64,000 nucleotides of DNA, taken from assembly GCA_965230565.1 (NCBI GenBank), contig CBDDLH010000016.1, positions 558,001 to 622,000 on the forward strand, written 5' to 3'. This stretch comes from BCD1 sp965230565. GTDB taxonomy: Bacteria > Bacteroidota > Bacteroidia > Chitinophagales > Saprospiraceae. The notes beneath the pieces are model-generated. The model did not search any database. It saw only the letters and a list, made by a program, of their open reading frames with translations, and was not told the DNA's origin. Position 1 is the stretch's first letter, and every line of letters begins with the position of its first letter. The position numbers were made by a program, and so were the translations under genes. Below are positions 55,261 through 64,000 of the stretch, in pieces.

Positions 55261-58077
55261 TTAGTTGCGGAAATATATATTATCGATATAAACATTTCCG
55301 TCTCCCACAAATTTAAACTGGAAAACATCCGTCAAATCAACTGGTGAAAATGATGATAAAGGAATATCAATACTTGTCCAGCCTGAAGTTGGTACGGTTA
55401 ATGAATAAGGTGTTTCAATCGGCCCGGGACTAATTAAGAATACCTCCAGAGTAGTTGAAGTAGCCGACCAAAAATCAATATGCAAATTGGCATATCCAGA
55501 CACATCTTGGCTGCCGGCCAGTTCAATTCCCTGGTAGTTCAAACCTGTGTATAACAGGGTATTATTTCCGGCAACAGAAACCTCTGATACTACTGTTGCC
55601 TGTCCCCAATCCGGATAGAAATTGGTGCCGGCAACATTATCAAATGCATCACTGAAAATAGAAATCACACTTCCAGGATCATCCATTGGTGTCGGAGCCG
55701 CTTCTGTTGGCTCCGTTGGTCCACCTGTATCAACAAAGAAGTAAAGATTATCAATATAAATATCTCCTTCTCCGTCAAATTTAAACTGAATGATATCTGC
55801 TAGATCCACTGGAGAAAAAGCAGAAAGCGGAATATCGATACTTGCCCAACCAGAAGTAGGTACTGGCAATGCATAGCCTGTTTCAACTGGACCATTACTG
55901 ATCAGGAAAATATTCAAGGCATTTGAATTGGCAGTCCAAATATCCACATGGAGATGGGTCATTCCGGAAACATCTTCATTACCAGCGAGCTGAATTCCCT
56001 GGTAATTTAACCCTGAATAAAGCAAAGTATTATTTCCAGCAACAGAAACCTCAGATGGTACTGTTGCCTGCCCCCAATCAGGGTAAAAATCTGTACCGGC
56101 CAAATCCATATATGCATCGCTGAACACTGAAATTACATCTCCGGCAGGATGCGTTGGTGTTGGTGCAGCCACTGTAGGCGTATCTCCTCCTCCTGTTCCG
56201 GTATAGAAATAAATATTATCCAGATAGATGGTTCCGTTTCCATCAAATTTCAACTGAATGATGTCTGCCAGGTCTACAGGATCAAAGGCAGATAAGGGTA
56301 TGTCAACACTTCCCCAGCCAGAGGTAGGCACTGACAAAGCGTATCCTGTCTCTATAGGTCCGTCACTGATCAAGAATACATTCAGATTATCAGAATTGGC
56401 TGTCCAGAAGTCCAGGTGCAGATAATCCATACCAGAAACATCAAGACTACTTGCCAATTGAATTCCCTGATAATTGAAGCCAGCATACAATAAGGTATTA
56501 TTGCCCTGTATTCCGACCTCTGATACGGAGGTAGTCTGCCCCCAATCAGGATAGAAATCCGTTCCCGCAACGTTGGTATAAGCATCACTAAAAATAGAGA
56601 TCACATCTCCCGCTGATTGCGTTGGTGTTGGTGCTGCTACTTCAGGAGTTGACCCACCACTACTTCCGGAACCATCGGTATAAAAATATACATTATCAAC
56701 ATAAACATTTGGCAGATCTCCCGACAACACCAGTTGCGCAAGGTTCGACCGGGAAGTCAATCCTATAAAGTCAGACATTGGCATATCCAGACTTACCCAG
56801 GCTCCGGTCTGCAATACAGGACTGGTAAAGGATAATTCATGGGAAGAATCATCTCCTCCATCAAAAGTATTATCAGCCCCAAAATCTACCAACAATATTT
56901 TGAAAGCAGCAGGTAGATCCGTTGGGTCTGGCGTCCAGATATCCATATGGAAGTGGGACATTCCCGAAGCATCAATCGTCTGTGAGGTAAACTCAATACC
57001 GACGAAATTCAGATTTTTGTACCGCTTAACATCATCACCATCTATTTGAATATCAAATGTTTCTGCAGTTGAAAACTCCCAATAAGTATTCCATAAATCA
57101 ACAGGAACATTAGTATAAGCATTACTAAAAAGAGAGATCACGCTATCCGGATGAACCGTTGGGACAGGAGCAGGTTCTGTTGGCCCTACGGCTTGACCGG
57201 TTGCTCCAATAGTCATAGATCCGGAAGCTTCGACTTCTCCTAACATTGCTGTAATGACCACCGTACCGCTATCAACAACGGTAACCAATCCTGTTTCACT
57301 TACCGTGGCAAGCCCCGGATTCGAGGATTCAAAAGTAAAGTATCCCGGTGCAGCATTAATAGTTTGATCAATACCATTGGGCATATTAAATGTGGCTGAA
57401 GTCCCACCAATTTGCAGTGACTCACCTGTCTCAGCAAAAGTTTCCTGATCCTGTCCAGCTAAAATAGAACCCCGTGGATTCGCCAGTGTGCCCAATTTTT
57501 CAAATTTCACCTCATCCATCCAAAAAGTATACCCATTGCCATTATCATCAGGAGTTGCAACATAATACAACATCCCTCTTTCCTGGGTTAACTTAGAAGG
57601 CTCAGGAATTGGAATGATTACTTTTTGCCAATTCGAATTAAGCTTAATTTCTGTGTAGGATGTTGTGTATTTCAATTGGTCGAAATCATTCCCAAATCCA
57701 ACTTCTGCAATAGTAACCGGTCCGGAAGCTTTTGCCCAAAAAGTAAGGGCATCAAACCCGGAAAGATCTCTTCCGGATGAAGTGATAAAAGCACCGGCAG
57801 CATAACTACCTCCCGGACTACCGTTATTTGGCACAGCAAATCTCATGGAGGAACTGCCTGCATATTTCACATCAGTATCGACATCAAAAGCCGTTAAGCT
57901 GGCTCCTGAAAAAACATTGTAGTTCAAACCAGCACTAAAACCATCTATAAATACCTCTCCATTGGCTGGAAAAGTGGCTGGTTCTAAATCTTCTAGATCT
58001 CTTGTACAGCCCATTCCCAATAATAGGATCAGGCCGGTAAGAAGAGCAATTTTGGCATAATTATTTATAAAATTCAT
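55261..58077 (-). CDS. multi-domain surface glycan-binding lipoprotein with four jelly-roll repeats
   Basis: A 938-residue lipoprotein (signal LILLLGMGC, Cys24). Residues about 30-200 form a jelly-roll module ending FWMDEVKFEKLG. About 215-295 is a bacterial Ig-like (BIG2) domain (FESSNPGLATVSETGLVTVV, then SGTVVITA). Four tandem modules follow from about residues 302, 481, 638 and 797. Each begins PTP..(A/P)G(D/S)VIS(I/V)FSDA and ends (I/V)Y(I/L)DN(I/L)YF. Modules 2-4 share FYPDWGQ and NYQGI(Q/E)LA. There are no catalytic residues. The layout fits a beta-glucan-binding protein in place of a SusD/SGBP. It starts 18 bases after the fused glycosidase gene and is co-transcribed with it. Ligand assignment is inferred from context. 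Confidence 0.82.
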   Translation of the reverse strand: MNFINNYAKIALLTGLILLLGMGCTRDLEDLEPATFPANGEVFIDGFSAGLNYNVFSGASLTAFDVDTDVKYAGSSSMRFAVPNNGSPGGSYAAGAFITSSGRDLSGFDALTFWAKASGPVTIAEVGFGNDFDQLKYTTSYTEIKLNSNWQKVIIPIPEPSKLTQERGMLYYVATPDDNGNGYTFWMDEVKFEKLGTLANPRGSILAGQDQETFAETGESLQIGGTSATFNMPNGIDQTINAAPGYFTFESSNPGLATVSETGLVTVVDSGTVVITAMLGEVEASGSMTIGATGQAVGPTEPAPVPTVHPDSVISLFSNAYTNVPVDLWNTYWEFSTAETFDIQIDGDDVKRYKNLNFVGIEFTSQTIDASGMSHFHMDIWTPDPTDLPAAFKILLVDFGADNTFDGGDDSSHELSFTSPVLQTGAWVSLDMPMSDFIGLTSRSNLAQLVLSGDLPNVYVDNVYFYTDGSGSSGGSTPEVAAPTPTQSAGDVISIFSDAYTNVAGTDFYPDWGQTTSVSEVGIQGNNTLLYAGFNYQGIQLASSLDVSGMDYLHLDFWTANSDNLNVFLISDGPIETGYALSVPTSGWGSVDIPLSAFDPVDLADIIQLKFDGNGTIYLDNIYFYTGTGGGDTPTVAAPTPTHPAGDVISVFSDAYMDLAGTDFYPDWGQATVPSEVSVAGNNTLLYSGLNYQGIQLAGNEDVSGMTHLHVDIWTANSNALNIFLISNGPVETGYALPVPTSGWASIDIPLSAFSPVDLADIIQFKFDGEGDIYIDNLYFFVDTGGPTEPTEAAPTPMDDPGSVISIFSDAFDNVAGTNFYPDWGQATVVSEVSVAGNNTLLYTGLNYQGIELAGSQDVSGYANLHIDFWSATSTTLEVFLISPGPIETPYSLTVPTSGWTSIDIPLSSFSPVDLTDVFQFKFVGDGNVYIDNIYFRN
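55264..57175 (-). repeat. four tandem repeats of about 470 bp encoding jelly-roll modules
   Basis: Units start near 57175, 56637, 56167 and 55690 (minus-strand order). The last three are close copies with a period of 470-477 bases; the first is longer and more diverged. The linker code (APTPT...AGDVIS) repeats in each. Shared blocks such as VPTSGW(A/G/T)S(I/V)DIPLS(A/S)F recur. The pattern suggests recent internal duplication. Confidence 0.85.
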
Positions 58078-58095
58078 TTGTTTTATTTTTAAGGA

Positions 58096-61000
58096 CTACA
58101 TCCCAATGTTAATTTGAAAATAAGTTCTGATCTCCCATTCCTGACCGTTATCAAAACCAACAGCCGTTGGATCACAAACAGAAGCACCTGTTGCATCAAT
58201 TGAATGAGTTGGGCAATATCTTGGAGAGTACTGATCAAGTGATCTCCAGGTATACCGGATACCTAAACGGGTACCCGGCAGGTCAAACCATCCCGGCTTG
58301 CCTACTGAGGTAGACAGATCAGCCATTAACTGCAATGGATAGGTAAGGTTAAAGTCACGATGGTAATCAAAAGGTCCCCAGTCATCCACTTTCACCATAG
58401 ATGTGAGTTTCATTTTTTTATACACCATCCTCAGGTCGCCACCAAATCTGTGGATCAATCTTGGGTCACTACCATTAGCCTGTGCATTACCACCATAGAG
58501 GTTGGCGATAAATCCGAAATCAGGACTGACCTTAGAGACTATACGAGCATATGCTTCCCATAAGTCCTCTGCCGGCGCAGAGCCCGGGAAAGCGAACAAA
58601 GAACGTCCATCGGCAAAAATACCGATCGCAGCATCCTGAATGGTAGGCAAATGACGATATACAAACCCTGCACTAATTGCGAAAGGTGCATCCTCTGCTC
58701 TGTCGTTATCCCATTCATACATCCAGGTAGCAGGCGTAGGATCGTAAGTGAAAAGAATTTCACCGGCAATGGTTTCTCTATTACCTCTAACCGCAAATGG
58801 GTCATCAATAATATTTCTTGGTCTGCCAGGTGCGGAAACGTCACCGGAAATCGGACCTACAACTGGCTTCTGCCATAGGAAATTAGGAGCGATGGTAAAA
58901 TCTCCAACGATGTAACTAAAACCTGTCAGGAAGTTATATTGATTACCACTTCCGCTATCTTTCAATCTCCAGCCAGTGAAAGTTTTGGTATAATCAGCCC
59001 CTCCGTTGGCAACTAGTCCCATCGCAGCTCCCTGAGCATACCATTTAATAGGTCCCCCCTGATAGGTAAGCTTTACTTTTCCTCCCCAGGTATCTTTAAG
59101 CGCAATTTTATCTTCATATACTTCTCCTTTCAATTCATCAGCAATCTGGAAAGTTCTGTCAACCAATGGTTGTCCACCCCAGATACCACCAATCTCGAAA
59201 CCAATAGGTCCGAAATTTCTTTCAGCATGTAAGGTTACCCTTCTGGTTACAGGCATAGGAACAGCAAAGGAACTTACAGCTGGTGCCTGTTCAGCAATAT
59301 CTTCATGATAAATACCCGTCACATTGAAAGTAGCCAATTTGCGGGTATATTTTACCAAAACCGCAGGGTTGGCTCCCCACCACAATTCCGGACCAAAAGC
59401 AACTTTGAGACCGCTCAAGGATTTTTTACCTTCAATCTCGAAACCGAAAGGTGCATTACCGTTATAGATGTCGATGTTCGGTCCATAATTCGCTTCCGGA
59501 TATAATCCAAAAAAATCTCCTTCATATCCCCAGTGGAAATGACCGGTACGGTAGAAACCTGTCAGGTCAAACATCTTACTCGTCCAGCTGAAGTCAGCAC
59601 GATAAACCTGTAACCGATTATTTGAGGAAATAATCTGATCACCGTTAGGAGTACTGACCGTAACAGGACGTCCACGGTTTTCATAGAAAATCTCATTGAT
59701 CGGATTCTCAGCTACGTTGCCAAGAACGTTGAAAGCGACATTGGCACGAACATTCTCCGTTGGTTTTGCCTGCACCCCAACGAAAAAAGATTGCATATGA
59801 TCAAAACCAAGTTTATTCGGATATTGCTCCTCAACCGGATCAGGCGTTGTTGGCGTTGAAATCAATTTTCCCCCTGTATTAAAAGTGGAAAGGTCAACTC
59901 TAAGTCCGCTAATGCTTACTTTTTTTTTCTCCTCAATCTCGAGGGCAGCTTTATCTCCCCTTGCTTGTGTTTCAGCTTCCGCGAGGTTTACATTCTCAAA
60001 ATGTTCATCAATTACATCGAGTGTTACACCATTACCAAAAGGATTCAATTCATGAACTTCTTTCAAGGCGTAGTAGGCGGCCCTTGGATAGAGTTTATAT
60101 AATCCGCGGATATTGGTCTGACCTTTTGCACAAATCCCAAACCACTCTTCATTCATATTATTTTCGCCTTCCACAAAATCACTGGTGTAACCACCATTAG
60201 CCCAGGATGCATTTACATCGTGGACCTCCAGGTTCTGTGTTTGTTTAAATTTCCACCAACCGTCACTAAATTGGAAAGTAAATCCTCCAATACAATTTCC
60301 TGTTTTACCAAGGCCTCCTGCATTTTCATATATTTCCTTCCAGTTTTCAACCATATAATGAGCCTGAGCAACCTGATCTTCTGTATTTTCAACAGCATTG
60401 AAAGCATCAGCACCGAATTCCGTAAACAATACGGGTTTACCATACTCATTTTTTACCCGCTCAAATAAATCGCCAAAGGAAACACCACGATACACATTGG
60501 TACCAAAAATATCCACATCCTGACATTCTTCAGCTATGATATCGAGGAAAAGCAAATCCCCATTACACATTGCAACAGGGTGATTGGCATCTACCCCCTT
60601 CATCAAAACGGCTGCCTCGTTAAACAAGGTATACATATCACGGGCACGTTTGGTGGATTTTCTTTTTTCAATGGGAATATCCTCTGTTTCGGCACCCTCC
60701 CAGAAAAGACCGTAATTATTTTCATTACCCAACAGGTACATAATTAAACCAGGAGTATTTTGATATTCTTCAGCCAATTCTCTTACTTCAGAGAGCAGCA
60801 GTTCACGGGTTGCTTTATCTCCATAATTTGTATTCCCGACCCACTCTCTGTTTACAGTTAATCCATAACGGCCAAAAGAGTGGTTCAACATAGTATAGAT
60901 TCCATAATTTTCATACATGTACCGGATCCATTTTGGAGGAACTCCTGTATAGATCCTGATGACATTAACACCCATATTTTTTAACATGGCCATTTCTGCA

Positions 61001-61224
61001 TCCAAAGCAGCTTTTATGATGTCATCAGATTGATTCCATAAACTGTATGAGTAATTGGTACCGATTGGGAAATAATCCCAGTTCATACCATTAATCATGA
61101 AATCGTTTCCATTGACAATCAGTTTTACCCCATCTGCATTGTTTTCTATTGTTACTTTATCAGCCTGGGCTATTGCTGATAATGCTAAAAAGATGAAAAC
61201 TACAATTGGTAAGATCTTCTTCAT
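58096..61224 (-). CDS. GH-A clan glycosidase fused to an outer-membrane beta-barrel
   Basis: A 1042-residue protein with a signal peptide (residues 1-20, ending SAIAQ). Residues about 22-410 form a TIM-barrel glycosidase resembling GH2 barrel/GH5-like enzymes. FMINGMNWDYFPIGTNYSY opens it, acid/base E168 lies in IMYLLGNENNYG, and nucleophile E269 is in PVLFTEFGADAF. A charged helical linker (about 415-450, AEAETQARGDKAALEIEEKK) leads to about 590 residues of alternating beta-strands with aromatic girdles (LQVYRADFSWTSKMFDLTGF, LAGIRYTWRS-like ends). The final strand is EIRTYFQINIGM. This looks like an outer-membrane barrel carrying its own enzyme. It leads the operon with the glycan-binding lipoprotein. 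Substrate, probably beta-1,3-glucan, is inferred from neighbours. Confidence 0.82.
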   Translation of the reverse strand: MKKILPIVVFIFLALSAIAQADKVTIENNADGVKLIVNGNDFMINGMNWDYFPIGTNYSYSLWNQSDDIIKAALDAEMAMLKNMGVNVIRIYTGVPPKWIRYMYENYGIYTMLNHSFGRYGLTVNREWVGNTNYGDKATRELLLSEVRELAEEYQNTPGLIMYLLGNENNYGLFWEGAETEDIPIEKRKSTKRARDMYTLFNEAAVLMKGVDANHPVAMCNGDLLFLDIIAEECQDVDIFGTNVYRGVSFGDLFERVKNEYGKPVLFTEFGADAFNAVENTEDQVAQAHYMVENWKEIYENAGGLGKTGNCIGGFTFQFSDGWWKFKQTQNLEVHDVNASWANGGYTSDFVEGENNMNEEWFGICAKGQTNIRGLYKLYPRAAYYALKEVHELNPFGNGVTLDVIDEHFENVNLAEAETQARGDKAALEIEEKKKVSISGLRVDLSTFNTGGKLISTPTTPDPVEEQYPNKLGFDHMQSFFVGVQAKPTENVRANVAFNVLGNVAENPINEIFYENRGRPVTVSTPNGDQIISSNNRLQVYRADFSWTSKMFDLTGFYRTGHFHWGYEGDFFGLYPEANYGPNIDIYNGNAPFGFEIEGKKSLSGLKVAFGPELWWGANPAVLVKYTRKLATFNVTGIYHEDIAEQAPAVSSFAVPMPVTRRVTLHAERNFGPIGFEIGGIWGGQPLVDRTFQIADELKGEVYEDKIALKDTWGGKVKLTYQGGPIKWYAQGAAMGLVANGGADYTKTFTGWRLKDSGSGNQYNFLTGFSYIVGDFTIAPNFLWQKPVVGPISGDVSAPGRPRNIIDDPFAVRGNRETIAGEILFTYDPTPATWMYEWDNDRAEDAPFAISAGFVYRHLPTIQDAAIGIFADGRSLFAFPGSAPAEDLWEAYARIVSKVSPDFGFIANLYGGNAQANGSDPRLIHRFGGDLRMVYKKMKLTSMVKVDDWGPFDYHRDFNLTYPLQLMADLSTSVGKPGWFDLPGTRLGIRYTWRSLDQYSPRYCPTHSIDATGASVCDPTAVGFDNGQEWEIRTYFQINIGM

Positions 61225-61345
61225 TTTGACATTGTTTGTGATCTAAATATTTTTAATTCGGCTTCAATTATCGTATCAAATTAAATTCAAAAAAATTGGA
61301 CCTCAAAAAAAATCACTTCGTCAATTATTTCATCAATAAAAAAAA

Positions 61346-61394
61346 TCACTACTACAAAATCTCATCAATAATTTTATAACTTATTGATAATTAA
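61346..61394 (-). promoter_or_regulatory. conserved upstream block, copy 2 (divergent region)
   Basis: It shares TCACTAC, CAAAA, AACT and ATTGATAATTAA with 54133-54167, with a 14-base insert that contains an extra CATCAATAA. CATCAATAA (61363-61371) and TTATTGATA (61381-61389) form an inverted repeat within the block. It sits between the fused glycosidase gene (minus) and the sensor-regulator gene (plus), the usual place for an operator that controls both. Confidence 0.5.
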
Positions 61395-61421
61395 GTATAA
61401 TTGCAAAACAAATACCTGCAC

Positions 61422-64000
61422 ATGAAATTCATTTCCTTTTTCAGTAGATACAGCCTTTACATCATCCTGTTTAGCACTATTGCAGTAAAAACAGAAGGGT
61501 TTCCCGGAAAATATCCCATTGAAAATTTTACACCTAAAGACTATAAAGCAGGCATTCAGAATATTGATTTCGCACAGAATCGGGATATGTCCGTTTTTGT
61601 GGCCAACAATCTTGGAGTCTTGTCTTTTAATGGGAACAGCTGGAAAAAATATGCCTATAAAAGTGGGAAAAAACAGCGCTCCCTTGCTTTTGACAAACAT
61701 ACCGACCGCTTATATGTCGGTTCCCAGGAAGAATTCGGATACTTTTATGAAGATTGGAAGTATGTATCCCTAAGTGATGAATTACCATCAAATCTGAAAG
61801 GTTTTGATGAAGTATGGGATGTATTTCTTGCAAATTCAAAAGCCTATTTCTGTACCTTTCAGGGGATATATGTCTTCGATGGTGAGGGAACCTCATTGAT
61901 CAGTCATGAAAGAGGCTTAGACAGATCTTTTCTTGTTGGTGGAAAGCTAATTACTCAAAATACTTTAGGAAATCTTTTTGAAGTACGAGGCAATGAACTT
62001 ATTTCCATTCCTACCCAAAACAATCAGAACCAAATAATCGCAGGCATTGTAACAGAGGGTCAGAGCACCCTACTCTTTTATAATTCAGGAAAAGTTGAAT
62101 CGCTCTCTACCTTTGGAAATAACACCAAATTCAATGAACTGATAAATTCCTTAAAAGGCAAATATGTCAACCATGTGTTGAAACTATCCGATACCAGGGT
62201 GGTGATTTCAACCCAAACCTCCGGGTTGTTTTTATATGACCTTCAAAACGGAGCTCTTGAGAACATTACCATTCAGGATGGGCTTTTGAGTAATGCCTGC
62301 CTGCGAACATTTCAGGATTATTCCGGGAAATTATGGGTGGGCATGCAAAATGGCATTGCGCTTATCAACATTAACGCACCAATGCGCTTCATCAACAATG
62401 AAATAAGTCTTCAGGGAAGCGGTTATGAGGCATATGAAGATACATACGGTACCTATTTCACCACTTCCAATGGAATTTATTTTTTAGCCAAGGGTGAATC
62501 CAAAAGCATTTTCCTGCCCGGCACGGAAGGCCCGGCTTATGGTCTGCAAAAAATCGCCGGCAAGCTCTATGCCGGGCATCATACAGGGTTGTTCCTTCTT
62601 GAAAACAAGGAGGCATTCCGAATAGCAGAAACGGACGGCCTGTGGAAAATCAAACAACTTAAATCAAACCCCGAATATGCTATTGCCGGTACTTATTCCG
62701 GATTGTATCTATTCAAAATTGATCCAAACTTTGAGCTCCAGCCCATTCAAAAAATAAATGGGTTTGATGAATCCAGTCGTTTTTTTGAAGAAGACCAAAA
62801 CGGAAAGGTTTGGGTTGGTCAATTCTATAAAGGACTTTTCCAACTTGATTTGACTGAAGACCTGAAAAATGCCAAAGCGAAAAGAATTCCGGGTAGTGAG
62901 AAATTGCCTATTGATGACCAAATAATCATAAGTGAAATTGACAATGAACTTTTCCTGGCCACCCGGCAGGGATTATATAAAATCGACCAGGGAACCGATC
63001 AAATAGTTAAGGCTGAAAATTTCTATGATATAGTTGGTCAACAACCTGTTTATTTACTGAAACAAGACAGTAAAAAAAATATACATATCGTGGCCGAAAA
63101 CCTGGTAGGCTTTTTCAGAAGGATCAGCCCTGACAACTACGTTTTCGTCCCCTCTTCATTGTTTCAATTGCGTTATTCCTTTAATAACGATTTGCTCAAT
63201 GTTTCCTCCAGTACCGGGAATGGTGTCTTATTTAATGCCAACGAAGGTTTCATACATTATATTCCGGATGCCGAGGAACCTGTGAACATCCAAAATCCAC
63301 TATTCGTCAATAAAGTTTTTAGTGCAACAAGGGATAGTGTGTTGTTCTACACTCGCCCCTTTGGTCCCAAACCTGACATTTCTGAAAATCTGATTATCCC
63401 CCAGAATACCAAAGTGATTCAATTCCATGTAGAATCTTACCAATTCAATGAGGTAAATGACCAGCAATTCAGATACTTTCTACAAGGACTTGATGATGAT
63501 TATAGTGAATGGACAAACGCGACCTTTAAAGAATATACCAACCTGAAAGAAGGAGACTACGAGTTTATTTTTCAAACACGCAATCACTTGGGAGAAATAA
63601 TATCCAGTTCTCCTCAATTCGTGAGCGTAAAACCACCTTTTCACAGGAGCCAATTAGCCAAATACATTTATATCGCTTTGGGTTTGTTCACTATTTTCCT
63701 CGTTTCCCGTTTTCAAAAATTCCGATACAAGCAAAAGGCCAGGGAATTAGAAAGAGAAAAACAATGGGAGCTGGATGAAAAACAACAACGCCTTCAGGAA
63801 ATCGAGAAGCAAAAAGACCAGGAGTTATTCCAATTGCGCCAGGAAAAAATGCAAAGTGAGTTAAGACACCTTAATAACCTTTTAGCCGCATCAACCATGA
63901 ACCTGGTGGTAAAAAATGAATTTATGGAGACCATCAAAGATGAGCTAAAAGATATCAAACATCAGTCCAAAAACACTGAGCTTAAACGGTCTATTGAAAA
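61422..64000 (+). CDS. beta-propeller / Y_Y_Y sensor-regulator, C-terminus missing
   Basis: An open frame of 859 codons from ATG 61422 to the window edge. There is an N-terminal signal or membrane segment (LYIILFSTIAVK). About 640 residues of propeller-type repeats follow, such as DYSGKLWVGMQNGIALIN and QNGKVWVGQFYKGLFQLD. A Y_Y_Y domain at about 683-735 has FRYFLQGLDDDYSEW and YEFIFQTRN. A membrane span lies at about 747-765 (YIYIALGLFTIFLVSRF), then a long coiled coil. The coiled coil with LRHLNNLLAASTMNLVVKNE is like LuxR-type regulators of this group, so the missing end probably holds a DNA-binding HTH rather than a kinase. It likely senses glucan fragments in the periplasm and controls the adjacent locus. 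Confidence 0.85.
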   Translation, partial: MKFISFFSRYSLYIILFSTIAVKTEGFPGKYPIENFTPKDYKAGIQNIDFAQNRDMSVFVANNLGVLSFNGNSWKKYAYKSGKKQRSLAFDKHTDRLYVGSQEEFGYFYEDWKYVSLSDELPSNLKGFDEVWDVFLANSKAYFCTFQGIYVFDGEGTSLISHERGLDRSFLVGGKLITQNTLGNLFEVRGNELISIPTQNNQNQIIAGIVTEGQSTLLFYNSGKVESLSTFGNNTKFNELINSLKGKYVNHVLKLSDTRVVISTQTSGLFLYDLQNGALENITIQDGLLSNACLRTFQDYSGKLWVGMQNGIALININAPMRFINNEISLQGSGYEAYEDTYGTYFTTSNGIYFLAKGESKSIFLPGTEGPAYGLQKIAGKLYAGHHTGLFLLENKEAFRIAETDGLWKIKQLKSNPEYAIAGTYSGLYLFKIDPNFELQPIQKINGFDESSRFFEEDQNGKVWVGQFYKGLFQLDLTEDLKNAKAKRIPGSEKLPIDDQIIISEIDNELFLATRQGLYKIDQGTDQIVKAENFYDIVGQQPVYLLKQDSKKNIHIVAENLVGFFRRISPDNYVFVPSSLFQLRYSFNNDLLNVSSSTGNGVLFNANEGFIHYIPDAEEPVNIQNPLFVNKVFSATRDSVLFYTRPFGPKPDISENLIIPQNTKVIQFHVESYQFNEVNDQQFRYFLQGLDDDYSEWTNATFKEYTNLKEGDYEFIFQTRNHLGEIISSSPQFVSVKPPFHRSQLAKYIYIALGLFTIFLVSRFQKFRYKQKARELEREKQWELDEKQQRLQEIEKQKDQELFQLRQEKMQSELRHLNNLLAASTMNLVVKNEFMETIKDELKDIKHQSKNTELKRSIE

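Noticed and set aside
58096..61224. Ordinary exported GH2/GH5 enzyme with binding modules
   Set aside because: The C-terminal 590 residues alternate in amphipathic strands with aromatic girdles and short turns, more like a membrane barrel than soluble modules. This remains to be tested.
1..64000. tRNA, rRNA, CRISPR array, insertion sequence or prophage
   Set aside because: No cloverleaf, rRNA segment, regular short repeat-spacer array, transposase or phage gene could be recognised on either strand.

Overview
The window looks like chromosomal DNA of an environmental member of the Bacteroidota. Two secreted proteins end in type IX secretion (T9SS) sorting tails. Many lipoproteins and outer-membrane barrels are encoded. 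Several promoters fit the Bacteroidota TTTG / TAnnTTTG pattern, and clear Shine-Dalgarno sites are rare. Long TPR and WG-repeat proteins and a beta-glucan utilisation locus also fit. A Saprospiria-like or Chitinophagia-like lineage seems plausible but is not proven. No rRNA, tRNA, CRISPR array, IS element or phage gene was seen.

Left part (1-23.6 kb): the edge of an lhgO-like oxidase, a lipoprotein, lepA, and a tandem pair of secreted proteins. Then come valS and a minus-strand operon (small membrane protein, dapF, acyl-CoA dehydrogenase). The plus strand follows with a LolD-type ATPase, a DUF389 membrane protein, pncA, rocD, a 1034-residue TPR protein with an outer-membrane barrel partner, a TlpA-like lipoprotein and a small HTH protein.

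Middle part (23.7-44.1 kb): a WG-repeat protein, a polyprenyl diphosphate synthase, two response-regulator genes (one a degenerate hybrid kinase), a PaaE-like reductase with a TetR gene under an operator-overlapped promoter, a potassium channel, a gamma-carbonic anhydrase and upp. A four-gene glycosyltransferase/deacetylase operon and a very large 2-hydroxyacyl-CoA dehydratase activase-like gene follow.

Right part (44.3-64 kb): a beta-1,3-glucan (laminarin-type) utilisation locus. One minus-strand unit encodes a TIM-barrel glycosidase fused to an outer-membrane beta-barrel, a multi-domain glycan-binding lipoprotein and a GH16 lipoprotein. A second encodes a GH149-like phosphorylase, GH17 and GH30 lipoproteins, a GPH-type sugar symporter and two leaderless GH17 enzymes. 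A divergent sensor-regulator with a beta-propeller and Y_Y_Y domain runs off the right end. The inferred route is cutting at the surface and in the periplasm, import by the symporter, then cytoplasmic hydrolysis and phosphorolysis. No SusC/SusD pair is present in the window.

One caution for reuse: five genes (dapF, pncA, a family-2 glycosyltransferase, the activase, the phosphorylase) contain six frame breaks. Each is explained by one extra base. Systematic insertion errors in the assembly are the simplest explanation.
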